DNA of 64,000 nt from Streptomyces sp. NBC_00490. GTDB lineage: Bacteria > Actinomycetota > Actinomycetes > Streptomycetales > Streptomycetaceae. Below are positions 1 to 7,955 of the stretch, piece by piece. The DNA lies in assembly GCF_036013645.1 (NCBI RefSeq), contig NZ_CP107869.1, positions 186,001 to 250,000 on the forward strand, written 5' to 3'. Numbering within the stretch: the first letter of the stretch is position 1; the number at the start of each line of letters is the position of its first letter. Position numbers and translations under genes: made by a program. The notes under the pieces were generated by a model that made no database searches, was not told the DNA's origin, and was given only the letters and a program-made list of their open reading frames with translations.

Positions 1-708
1 CTCCAGGATGTCCCGGCGGTAGAACACCGTTCCGGACAGCGGCATCCCGCTGGCGAAGGTGGGAATGCCGTAGATCTTGTCCTGCCAGGCGCTGACCTGC
101 CAGGCCAGGGTCGGGATCGCCGCCAGGTTGGGGTACTTCTTGATCTTCTCCCCGGCCAGGTAGGGCGTGAGGTCCGCCAGCTGGGTCCCGACCAGCCCAC
201 CCATGTTGAAGGTGTTGTTCCACCAGCTGGGCAGGTTGATCCAGTCCGGCAGCTTCTTCGCCGCGGTCATCGTCGGGACGATGGTCGCGTAGTCGTTGCC
301 GTTCGCTGGCTTCATGGTGAGGTTGATGCCCAGCGCCTTGTTCATGGCCTGGTAGAACGAGTTGCCCGCGGGCGGGAGGGTGTCCCACATGGGGATGACC
401 GCGGTGTAGCTGCCGCCCTTGCCCGGTATGCCGGAGACGGTGGCGACCGGGTGGGCCGGGTAGGTCAGGTAGCCCGGGTCGGTGAAGGAACCTGCGGCCC
501 CGGTCACCGAGGGAATGTCCGGCTTGACCGCCGTGCTCGCCACGTAGGCGGGAAGCGCCGCGGCCAGACCGGTCTTGCTGTTGGCGCCGCCCTTGCTGCT
601 GGAGGACTTGCCCCCGCCGCAGGCGGAGAGCACCGGGGACAGGGCGGCTGCTCCCGCCACAGCGACCGCGCCGTTCACGAAAGTTCTGCGACTCATGGCG
701 ATGCTCAT
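1..708 (-). CDS. Sugar ABC transporter substrate-binding lipoprotein (N-terminal 236 residues; cut by the window edge)
   Basis: Reading leftward, an open frame starts at ATG 708 and runs off the window at base 1, so 236 residues are visible. A GAAGGG ribosome-binding site lies 6 bases upstream; a second in-frame ATG is at 696. The N terminus carries a twin-arginine motif (SRRTF), a hydrophobic stretch and a lipobox (LSAC) followed by a Gly/Ser/Lys-rich linker, as in exported lipoproteins. The rest (for example DWINLPSWWNNTFNMGG and KIYGIPTFASGMPLSG) resembles the family 1 extracellular solute-binding proteins of carbohydrate ABC importers. It is divergent from a GH3 gene and likely shares its control region, so a xylo- or cello-oligosaccharide ligand is inferred. 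The permease genes would lie outside the window. Confidence 0.88.
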   Translation of the reverse strand, partial: MSIAMSRRTFVNGAVAVAGAAALSPVLSACGGGKSSSSKGGANSKTGLAAALPAYVASTAVKPDIPSVTGAAGSFTDPGYLTYPAHPVATVSGIPGKGGSYTAVIPMWDTLPPAGNSFYQAMNKALGINLTMKPANGNDYATIVPTMTAAKKLPDWINLPSWWNNTFNMGGLVGTQLADLTPYLAGEKIKKYPNLAAIPTLAWQVSAWQDKIYGIPTFASGMPLSGTVFYRRDILE

Positions 709-811
709 GGGCTGCCCTTCGAGGGTGGGTTGAGGAGTCGAGCGTCGTGCAGATGCGCTGTAGTGCAGCCGGACCCTTGCAGGGAACTGACGGCCTGTCC
801 GCCGGAAGCCG

Positions 812-825
812 TCGAAGCGCTTCGA
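812..825. promoter_or_regulatory. LacI-family-type operator (14-bp perfect palindrome)
   Basis: TCGAAGCGCTTCGA is a perfect palindrome with the central CG and flanking GAA/TTC half-sites typical of LacI-family operators. It lies in the 321-bp divergent spacer between the sugar-binding lipoprotein and the GH3 gene. A LacI regulator is inferred; none is intact in the window. Confidence 0.6.
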
Positions 826-889
826 TGTTGCCGAGAGGTTAAGCGCCACTTTCCCCGGAGGGCAAGGCATGCACAGAGAAACGACAACT

Positions 890-920
890 TAAAGTTTCCG
901 GTGGCTACCACGAAACTTTC
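890..920. promoter_or_regulatory. Pair of GAAANTTTC boxes upstream of GH3 gene
   Basis: Two copies of a short GAAA-N-TTTC palindrome lie here: TAAAGTTTC at 890-898 (one mismatch) and GAAACTTTC at 912-920 (perfect). Together they form an inverted repeat (AAAGTTTC at 891-898 and GAAACTTT at 912-919). Boxes of this shape have been described upstream of Streptomyces xylanase and xylosidase genes. A perfect third copy precedes the GH62 gene at 15271, which supports a shared hemicellulose regulon. Confidence 0.5.
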
Positions 921-1029
921 TCTTGACGCTGGTGTGATCGCCTGTCAGCGTCGAAGGGCTTCACCACCGGCAGGGTTGCGCGACCGCGCCTGTCGGCCCG
1001 ACTGCCCGTTCTGCAAGGGATCCTCACCT

Positions 1030-3879
1030 GTGAGCACTGCCGCCGTGTCCGCCACGCCCCACTTCCGCGATCCCGGGCTGCCTCTGGCCCAGCGCGTCGA
1101 CGAGCTGCTCTCCCAGCTCACGGCCGAGGAGCGGATCGCCATGCTGCACCAGTACTCCCCGGCGATCCCCCGGCTGGGAGTCGGCGAGTTCCGTACCGGC
1201 ACCGAGACCCTGCACGGCGTCGCCCGGCTGGGCGAGGCCACCACCTTCCCGCAGGCCGTGGGCCTTGGCGCGAGCTGGGACGAGAGCCTGGTCCGCGAGG
1301 TCGCCGAGGCCGTCTCGGCCGAACAGCGCGCCTTCCACCACCACCGCCCGCCGGCCGTCGGCACCGGCCGCACCAGCCTCCAGGGCTGGGCGCCGGTGGT
1401 GAACCTGCTGCGCGACCCGCGCTGGGGACGCAACGAGGAGGGCTACTCCGAGGACCCCGCGCACTCCGCCCGGCTCGGCGACGCCTTCTGCCGGGGCATG
1501 TCCGGCGACGACCCGGAGCATCTGCGCACCGCCCCCGTGCTCAAGCACTTCCTCGGCTACAACAACGAGGACGGCCGTTGCACCACCTCCTCCGGGCTGC
1601 GCCCCCGGGTGCTGCACGAGTACGACCTGGCCGCCTTCAGGCTCGCCATCGCCACTGGCGCCGCCACCGGCGTCATGGCCGCGTACAACCTCGTCAACGG
1701 CCGTCCCTGCCACGTCAGTCCGCTGATCGAGCAGCAGCTGCGGCGCTGGGCCGAACCCACCGGGCACGAGCTGTTCGTGGTCAGCGACGCCGAGGCTCCC
1801 TCCAACCTGGTCGACCCCGAGCACTACTACGAGGACCATGCCGAGTCGCACGCTGCCGCCCTCAAGGCCGGCATCGACTCCTTCACCGACCACGGCGAGG
1901 ACTCCTCCGTCACCATCGGCCGAATCACCGAAGCTCTGGACCGCGGCCTGCTCACCATGGACGACGTGGACCTGGCCGTGCGCCGCCAGCTGTCGATCCG
2001 CTTCCGCCTGGGCGAGTTCGACCCCGAGCACGACCCCTACGCCGGCATCGGCTGGGAGGTCGTCAACTCCCCCGCCCACCAGGAGCTCGCTCTGCGCGCG
2101 GCCACCGAATCCGCGGTGCTGCTGAAGAACGAGGGGCTGCTCCCACTGCCCGCCGACCGCCGGGTCGCCGTCGTCGGCCCACTGGCCTGCACCCTGTTCG
2201 AGGACTGGTACAGCGGCAGCCACCCCTACCGGATCACCGTCGCCGACGGCCTCGGCGTCCAGGGCGTGGAGGGCGTGGACCGGATCGTGCTGCGCACGGC
2301 GGACGGCCGGGCGCTGACCGCCGCAGGCCCGGAAGGGATGCTGACCGTGGCGGATGCCCAGGACAGCGACCCGTCCGCACAGTTCGACCTCTTCGACTGG
2401 GATCTCGGAGTGCTCACCCTGCGCTCGGCCGCCACCGGCCGCTACGCCTCCCTGCGCGACGCCGACCGCCGGGTAGCCGCCGACCGGGACCAGCCCGGCG
2501 ACTGGTACGTCCGCGAGACCTTCCGGCTCGAACCCGACGGCGACGGGGGCGAGTTGCTGCGGAGCGTCCTCACCGGCCGGTACGCGCAGGTCCACGCCGC
2601 CACCGGCGTTGTCACCATGTCCGGAGAGTCGCCGGAGGTGGCGGCAGTCCTCACCCGCACCGTCGTCCGTGACGGCGTCGCCGAGGCCGTCGCCGCCGCA
2701 GCCGCGGCGGACACCGCGGTCGTCGTCCTGGGCAACGACCCGCACATCAACGGCCGGGAAACGCAGGACCGGGCCGGACTGAACCTCCCGCCGAACCAGG
2801 ACCGCCTGCTGCGCGCGGTCCTCGCCGCCCAGCCGGACACCGTCCTGGTCGTCATGTCCAGCTACCCCTACGCGGTGGACTGGGCCGCCGAGCACGTCCC
2901 CGCGATCCTGTGGACCTCCCACGCCGGCCAGGAGACCGGCCGCGCCCTCGCACGCGTGCTGCGCGGGGATGCCGACGCGTCAGGCCGCCTCCCGCAGACC
3001 TGGTACCAGGGCAACGACCACCTGCCCGAGCGCCTCGACTACGACATCATCAAGGCCGGCTGGACCTACCAGTACCACCGCACCCCCGCCCTCTACCCCT
3101 TCGGCCACGGGCTCTCCTACGCCGACTTCAGCTACTCCCGGCTCGCCCTCGACGCCGACCGCCTGCCCCAGGACGGAACGGTCACGGCCCGGGTCTCCCT
3201 GGGCAACCGGGGCGAGCGGGCCGGAATGGAGACCGTCCAGCTCTACGTCCGCGCACTGGACGCACGCTACGAGGCGCCACTGCTGCGCCTCGCCGACTTC
3301 CGCAAGGTCCGGCTGCAACCCGGCGAATGGGCCGAGCTGGAGTTCCGGCTGCCCCTCGAGCAGGCACTGGCCCACTGGGACGTCGCCACCGGCGCCTTCA
3401 CCGTGGACCCCGGCCACTACGAACTGCTCGTCGCCCGCAGCGCCGCCGACCCCGTGCTCACCGCCCGGTTCACCGTGGACGGACCTGCTCCCGCTCCCCG
3501 GCGGGTCGTCGGCCGGCCACTGCGTGCCGTGGACTTCGACGACTACCGCGACGCCGTCATCGTCGACGCCGGCCGCACCGACGGGGACGCGGTGACGCCT
3601 GCCGCGAACCAGGCCGCGCGGCTGGTCTTCCGCAACGTGGACCTCACCGGCGCGGCCACGCTGACCGCCGAGGTCTCCCGCACCGCGCCCGGCCCGGCCG
3701 GCCTGGACGTCTACGCGGACGGACTGCTGCTCGCTGCACTGCCGGTGGACTCGACCGGCGACCGGTACACCTGGACCACCGTCAGCGCCGCCCTGGGCCA
3801 CCAGCACAGCACGGTCGGCGAACTGACGGTCGTACTCACCGGTGAACAGCGTCTCGCCGCGCTGACGTTCGCGCCCTGA
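1030..3879 (+). CDS. GH3 family beta-glucosidase/beta-xylosidase with inserted fascin-like domain and C-terminal CBM6-like domain
   Basis: This is a 949-residue glycoside hydrolase. GTG 1030 is chosen because AAGGGA lies 9 bases upstream and GH3 homology starts right after it; the frame is open further upstream but reads no recognisable protein there. The GH3 N-terminal barrel covers roughly residues 15-330, with the candidate nucleophile Asp253 in VVSDAEA. The GH3 C-terminal alpha/beta domain is interrupted by a fascin-like beta-trefoil segment at about 434-537 (TGRYASLRD, TGRYAQV). The fibronectin III-like domain covers about 707-814, and a CBM6-like segment about 834-947. No signal peptide is visible, so it probably acts in the cytoplasm on imported oligosaccharides. 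It lies 47 bp upstream of the GH43 gene, probably in one operon. Whether glucose or xylose is the preferred sugar cannot be read from sequence; the neighbours favour xylose or arabinose. Confidence 0.88.
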   Translation: MSTAAVSATPHFRDPGLPLAQRVDELLSQLTAEERIAMLHQYSPAIPRLGVGEFRTGTETLHGVARLGEATTFPQAVGLGASWDESLVREVAEAVSAEQRAFHHHRPPAVGTGRTSLQGWAPVVNLLRDPRWGRNEEGYSEDPAHSARLGDAFCRGMSGDDPEHLRTAPVLKHFLGYNNEDGRCTTSSGLRPRVLHEYDLAAFRLAIATGAATGVMAAYNLVNGRPCHVSPLIEQQLRRWAEPTGHELFVVSDAEAPSNLVDPEHYYEDHAESHAAALKAGIDSFTDHGEDSSVTIGRITEALDRGLLTMDDVDLAVRRQLSIRFRLGEFDPEHDPYAGIGWEVVNSPAHQELALRAATESAVLLKNEGLLPLPADRRVAVVGPLACTLFEDWYSGSHPYRITVADGLGVQGVEGVDRIVLRTADGRALTAAGPEGMLTVADAQDSDPSAQFDLFDWDLGVLTLRSAATGRYASLRDADRRVAADRDQPGDWYVRETFRLEPDGDGGELLRSVLTGRYAQVHAATGVVTMSGESPEVAAVLTRTVVRDGVAEAVAAAAAADTAVVVLGNDPHINGRETQDRAGLNLPPNQDRLLRAVLAAQPDTVLVVMSSYPYAVDWAAEHVPAILWTSHAGQETGRALARVLRGDADASGRLPQTWYQGNDHLPERLDYDIIKAGWTYQYHRTPALYPFGHGLSYADFSYSRLALDADRLPQDGTVTARVSLGNRGERAGMETVQLYVRALDARYEAPLLRLADFRKVRLQPGEWAELEFRLPLEQALAHWDVATGAFTVDPGHYELLVARSAADPVLTARFTVDGPAPAPRRVVGRPLRAVDFDDYRDAVIVDAGRTDGDAVTPAANQAARLVFRNVDLTGAATLTAEVSRTAPGPAGLDVYADGLLLAALPVDSTGDRYTWTTVSAALGHQHSTVGELTVVLTGEQRLAALTFAP

Positions 3880-3926
3880 ACGGCGCCCACCCACCCGCCC
3901 ACCACGCCGCCAAGGACTTCACACCG

Positions 3927-5423
3927 ATGACCTCCGCCACCAGCCCGGTGATCCCGGGCTTCCATCCTGACCCCAGCGTCTGCCGGGTCGGCGAGGACTA
4001 CTACCTCGTTTGCTCCAGCTTCGAGTACTTCCCCGGCCTGCCCGTCTTCCACAGCCGCGACCTGGTCAACTGGACCCAGATCGGCAATGCCCTGGACCGC
4101 CCCAGCCAGCTCGACCTCCCTCCGGACACCCCCTCCTCCGGCGGCCTCTACGCCCCTACCCTGCGCCACCACGACGGTCGCTTCTGGCTGATCGTCACCA
4201 ATGTCGCCTCCGGCGGCGGCAACATGGTCTACACCGCGACCGACCCGGCAGGCCCCTGGTCCGATCCCGTCCGCGTCCCCGGCGTCCCCGGCATCGACCC
4301 CGACCTCGCCTGGGACGAGGACGGCACCTGCTGGTGCACCTACGCCGGGGTCGCCCAGGTCCGCCTCGACCCCTCTACCGGCGAAATCCTCGGCGAGCCC
4401 TACCCCGTCTGGTCCGGCACCCCCGGCTCCATCGCGCCCGAGGCGCCGCACCTCTACCGCATCGGCGACCACTGGTACCTGATGCTCGCCGAGGGCGGCA
4501 CCGAACGCGGCCACAGCGTCTCCATCGCCCGCGGCCCCTCCCCCAGCGGCCCCTTCGAGCCGTGCCCGGCCAACCCGATCCTCACTCACCGCGGCACCAA
4601 CAAGCCGGTCCAGAACACCGGCCACGCCGACCTGGTGCAGGCGCCCGACGGCAGCTGGTGGATGCTGCTGCTGGCCGTCCGGCCCCAGGGCGGCACCCCC
4701 GGCTGGCACGTACTCGGCCGCGAGACCTTCCTGGCCCCGGTCAGCTGGGAGGACGGCTGGCCCGTCATCGGCGAGGTCGGCGTGGAGCGCGCCGAGCTGC
4801 CCTGGCCGGTGTCGGCCCCCACCCCCGAGCCGGAGCGGGACGACTTCGAGCCCGGCGACCTGGCACACCACTGGATCTCCCTGCGCGACCGGCCCACCGA
4901 GCTGGTCAGCACCAAGGAGCGCGACAGCTGGCTGACCCTGCGCGCCCGCGGCGCCTCCCTGGACGAACCCGACGTGGTCCTGCTGGGCCGCCGCCAGCAG
5001 CACCTCGCCTTCCGTGCCCGCACCCTGATCGATACGGCCGAGGGCAGCGGCGGACTCGCCGTGCGCCTGGACGAGTTCCACCACTACAGCATCGAGGCGA
5101 CCCCCGGGGGCCGACTCTCGGTCATCGCCAGGATCGGCTCGCTGCGCACCGTCACCGCCGAACACACCCTCCCGGCAGGCCCGGTGACCCTCTTCGTCCG
5201 CACCGGACCCGCCCCCGAGCCGCACGACGCGCGCACCGGCCCGGACTCCCTGGTCTTCGGCTTCGAGTCCGCCGACGGAACGGCGACCGACCTGGCCACC
5301 CTGGACGGCCGCTACCTCTCCACCGAGGTCGCCGGCGGCTTCACCGGACGCGTCATCAGCCTCTACGCCGCCACCGGGACCGCCCACTTCGACTGGTTCG
5401 ACTACGCACCCCTGGTTCGCTAG
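3927..5423 (+). CDS. Cytoplasmic GH43 family beta-xylosidase/alpha-L-arabinofuranosidase
   Basis: This 498-residue protein has a GH43 five-bladed propeller in the first ~300 residues. The three catalytic acids are visible: Asp15 in HPDPS (base), Asp124 in GIDPD (pKa modulator) and Glu172 in APEAPHLY (acid). Residues ~310-498 form a beta-sandwich of the kind found at the C terminus of GH43 beta-xylosidases. ATG 3927 follows an AAGGA site. It has no signal peptide and sits 47 bp after the GH3 gene, so the two probably process imported xylo- or arabino-oligosaccharides together. A strong hairpin follows the stop codon. Exact substrate within GH43 is uncertain. Confidence 0.9.
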   Translation: MTSATSPVIPGFHPDPSVCRVGEDYYLVCSSFEYFPGLPVFHSRDLVNWTQIGNALDRPSQLDLPPDTPSSGGLYAPTLRHHDGRFWLIVTNVASGGGNMVYTATDPAGPWSDPVRVPGVPGIDPDLAWDEDGTCWCTYAGVAQVRLDPSTGEILGEPYPVWSGTPGSIAPEAPHLYRIGDHWYLMLAEGGTERGHSVSIARGPSPSGPFEPCPANPILTHRGTNKPVQNTGHADLVQAPDGSWWMLLLAVRPQGGTPGWHVLGRETFLAPVSWEDGWPVIGEVGVERAELPWPVSAPTPEPERDDFEPGDLAHHWISLRDRPTELVSTKERDSWLTLRARGASLDEPDVVLLGRRQQHLAFRARTLIDTAEGSGGLAVRLDEFHHYSIEATPGGRLSVIARIGSLRTVTAEHTLPAGPVTLFVRTGPAPEPHDARTGPDSLVFGFESADGTATDLATLDGRYLSTEVAGGFTGRVISLYAATGTAHFDWFDYAPLVR

Positions 5424-5435
5424 GGCCTGCAGACA

Positions 5436-5471
5436 CCTGTGGCGGTCCCGGTGCCTCCGGACCGCCACAGG
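5436..5471 (+). terminator. Intrinsic terminator-like hairpin after GH43 gene
   Basis: A perfect 13-bp stem (CCTGTGGCGGTCC at 5436-5448 and its complement at 5459-5471) with a 10-nt loop lies 12 bp after the GH43 stop. There is no T-tract, which is usual for Streptomyces terminators. Confidence 0.75.
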
Positions 5472-5489
5472 CCCCCACCCACCCGTCCG

Positions 5490-5760
5490 AAGGGACAGCA
5501 CGTGCACTCGACCGGCTCCACCAGGGGCTGGTGAACCGTCGTCAGCGGCGGCTCCACCCAGGAAGCCACCGGCAGGTCATTGAATCCGACCACGCTCAGA
5601 TCGCCGGGGATGGTCAGCCGCAACTCCCGAGCCGCCTGGTAGCCGCCCAGGGCCCGCAGATCGTTGGCGGTGAGAACGGCGGCCGGCCGATCGGCGCGGC
5701 CCAGCAGCACCAGCGCCGCCTCCCGTCCAGCCTCGCCGGCCGGCTCCGTCCGCACGAGTC
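5490..5760 (-). pseudogene. LacI-family regulator remnant (effector-binding domain fragment)
   Basis: On the minus strand about 75 codons read as the C-terminal sensor domain of a LacI-family repressor: AVLTANDLRALGGYQAAREL, IPGDLSVVGFNDLPVASW and PPLTTVHQPL. The DNA-binding domain and the end of the sensor domain are missing; after HQPL the frame runs into unrelated sequence. It lies directly downstream of the GH3-GH43 pair, so it may be what is left of the local regulator. No function is expected. Confidence 0.75.
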
Positions 5761-5839
5761 AGCGCACGCTTCCAGCCCGCACCATGACGCACCCCGTACG
5801 AACGGAGCACCCTCCTGATGAAGTTCACCGACGCCTACT

Positions 5840-6016
5840 GCGGGCGGCCAGCCCACCGGCTTTGGCCAGGAGCGGTATGCCCATCGGAACGAAGTCGAGC
5901 GCCTGATCGGCAAGCTGAAGATCCACAGGGCTGTTGCAACACGCTTCGACCAGCGGGCGTTTGTCTTTCAAGGCACGGTCACCCTTGCCACGATCCGGCT
6001 CTGGCTCCGCTCGTGA
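5840..6016 (+). pseudogene. IS5-type transposase C-terminal remnant
   Basis: The frame ending at TGA 6014-6016 reads RYAHRNEVERLIGKLKIHR followed by VATRFDQRA and VTLATIRLWLRS, the C-terminal end of IS5-group transposases. The rest of the element is absent. Confidence 0.7.
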
Positions 6017-6019
6017 AGC

Positions 6020-6616
6020 TCAGCGAGGGAGTCGAGTCACGGTGCCGAAGCCGGCGGCACGACCGTGGTGACGGAATGCGAAAGGCTGGGCTTCCTCCAG
6101 GGCAACCGGTTCTTCGAGGGTGACTGTCACTTCGGCCCCGTGAAGCGGCCGCACCACATCGCCCCCGCGAAGCGTGACAGTGCCACATACTGCGGCGCTG
6201 CGGGTGTGGAATCGAAGGCGATCGCCGGATACTACGTCCGCACCGCCCTGTTCCTCGGACAGCAGGGTGATGTCCGCAGCGAAGCAGGCGTGGGCGCTGA
6301 TCGAGCCCGGAGTCGCAAGCACGTGGCCCCGCTCAACCGCATCCGCTGTTATGCCACCCAGCAGTACCCCCACGTTCATGCCCGCACCGGCCTCGTCGAT
6401 ACGTACGTGACTTGCGTCGATGTCCGCCACACGGGCAGTCGCGCCACCCCCCAGACCGACGATCTCCACCTCGTCACCCTTGCGTACCCGCCCACGCTCG
6501 ATCCGGCCCGTGAGCATGACCATCCTGCCCTGCTGCAGGCCAAAGACGTCCTCGACGGACATCAGGAATGGCTTCTCCACCGCATTCACCACTGACTGAC
6601 CTACGGATCCACCCAC
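6020..6616 (-). CDS. EF-Tu-like protein made of domains II and III only
   Basis: This 198-residue frame starts at GTG 6616, with a G-rich AGGGGGGAG stretch just upstream. It aligns by eye with the second half of elongation factor Tu: EKPFLMSVEDVFGLQQGRMV, LTGRIERGRVRKGDEVEIVG, AGMNVGVLLGGI, VERGHVLATPGS and a C-terminal FAFRHHGRAAGFGTVTRL. The whole N-terminal GTPase domain (P-loop, NKxD) is missing; EF-Tu is normally ~395 residues. Residues ~10-100 match beta-barrel domain II and ~105-196 domain III. The frame is open to a natural stop and conserved features look intact, so it may be a real short paralogue, but a truncated third tuf gene is also possible. Without the G domain it cannot act as a GTP-dependent elongation factor. 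It sits next to a transposase remnant. Confidence 0.75.
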   Translation of the reverse strand: MGGSVGQSVVNAVEKPFLMSVEDVFGLQQGRMVMLTGRIERGRVRKGDEVEIVGLGGGATARVADIDASHVRIDEAGAGMNVGVLLGGITADAVERGHVLATPGSISAHACFAADITLLSEEQGGADVVSGDRLRFHTRSAAVCGTVTLRGGDVVRPLHGAEVTVTLEEPVALEEAQPFAFRHHGRAAGFGTVTRLPR

Positions 6617-7111
6617 GGCTCCCCCCTGGCCCCTACGTGACTACCCACAGCAGGGACTACCAAGGGCTGAGACTAACAATCTGCCCGTACAGCCGAGGGG
6701 CTGCGGCGCAGTCCAGCCTGCGACCTACCGGACACGCTCCAGGCGACTGCGGAGTCCAGCTCGTTGAGCGCGGCCAGCAGAACCTCCCCCACGACCACGG
6801 TGTCCCTGCTGGCCAGCCCGCTCGGCCTGACCTCCGAGCACGTCTCCGCCGTATCCGCCACCCGTATCGCCGCGTCCGATCCGGCGGTGGCGACGACCGT
6901 GGGCATGCTGGAGCCGCTGGTCGACGGGGCTGGGCACGCTCACCCGACGGCAGCAGGGGAAGCGCCTGCTGAATCCTGCGGGGTCCGTCATCCCGTACAC
7001 GGGTTCGACCAGGGCGATGTCCTCACCGCTCCCGCGGCCCCAGCCACCCGAAAAGATCTGGCGAGGGGGCGCCCCGGGCGGCGGCCGGCCTGCGCGAGCG
7101 GATCACGGCGG

Positions 7112-7484
7112 TCAGCGTCTGACCGGCACGCGACACGTGCGGACAAGACCCCCGTCGCAGCAGTTCGGAGACTCCCGCCCGCAGCCGGACCTCCCCCACC
7201 TCAGTGCGCGAGGGTCCGGCTCGCCGAGATGGCGCTCGACATAGTCCACGGCGCTGTGACGCGGCGGCCGCGCGGCCGCGCTCGAGCCGGGAGTGCAACA
7301 CCGAGGCCGCCATGGCCATGTGGGTGACCCGGAGCCGGTCGAGCTCACCACCGTGATCCGACCGCGGACCTCCGGCCGCAACGGGGTGAAACGGAGGGGG
7401 GGCGTAAAGGTCGCAGAGCACGTCCTGCCAACGCGCCGACCGGCCGGCCGTGGGCCACTGCTCCGCATCGATCACGGTGACCAT
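7112..7484 (-). pseudogene. Possible AraC-family regulator remnant (frameshifted)
   Basis: On the minus strand, after GTG/ATG-like starts near 7484, one frame reads SARWQDVLCDLYAPPPFHP, like the start of AraC sensor domains. A second frame reads PEVRGRITVV, and a third reads VDYVERHLGEPDP, like the start of the AraC DNA-binding domain. No single frame holds the whole. The match is weak and fragmentary. The remaining bases 6640-7110 hold nothing recognisable. Confidence 0.35.
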
Positions 7485-7740
7485 TCCGACCTCTTCTGTT
7501 TCGATGCCGCCGGACAGCGCCGCTCCTGCCAGGCGACGGCCCCGTCGCGCTGCGCCGGGTGTTCACATGTGAACTCCGGCCTCTCGACGGCAGGAAGCCT
7601 CATGCGGGGGCGCTCGTCCCGCTGAGCTGCCCCGCACTCATCCGGCTCCCGCGAGCCTTCGTGCCGGCGCCACGCAGGGTGGTTTCAAAGTCCTGATGCT
7701 CAGGATGCTGGCGGCTCGGTAGGTCTTCGTCGGCGCGTAG

Positions 7741-7886
7741 GCCTCGCTGATCCCTCCGAGATCGACACCAGGCGTGGTCCGCTGCTCGTCGCCCAGATCT
7801 GCGAGCTCTCGGGCACCCGTCAGACGCCCACGGGCAAGACCATCTGGGTGGAGCAGGCGCTGCCCACCGGGACACCGGAACCATGA
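7741..7886 (+). pseudogene. Tail of a SpoIIE-linked HATPase domain (fragment)
   Basis: The frame ending at TGA 7884-7886 reads RRGPLLVAQICELSGTRQ then TPTGKTIWVEQALP. This is the final segment of the ATP-binding domain found at the C terminus of Streptomyces SpoIIE-type phosphatases; the same tail occurs in the intact gene at 22587-25040 (GRGLLLVAQLTQGWGTRHTT, GKTIWCAQTLP). Nothing upstream continues the homology, so it is a relic. Confidence 0.65.
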
Positions 7887-7955
7887 TGCGCCGCCGCCCG
7901 GTGATCGCCGACGGCGGCGCGCAACACGCCCTCGGGCGCGTTCAGTTGCCCATGG

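Noticed and set aside
451..1029. Upstream extension of the GH3 reading frame
   Set aside because: It would overlap the divergent lipoprotein gene and the operator region, reads low-complexity sequence, and a good ribosome-binding site precedes GTG 1030.
1024..2922. Long minus-strand frame opposite the GH3 gene
   Set aside because: Gly/Val/Arg-rich low-complexity product typical of the antisense frame of high-GC genes; no homology.
6764..7327. Plus-strand 187-codon frame
   Set aside because: No ribosome-binding site, low-complexity Ala/Arg/Pro content and no family; the region looks like decayed sequence.
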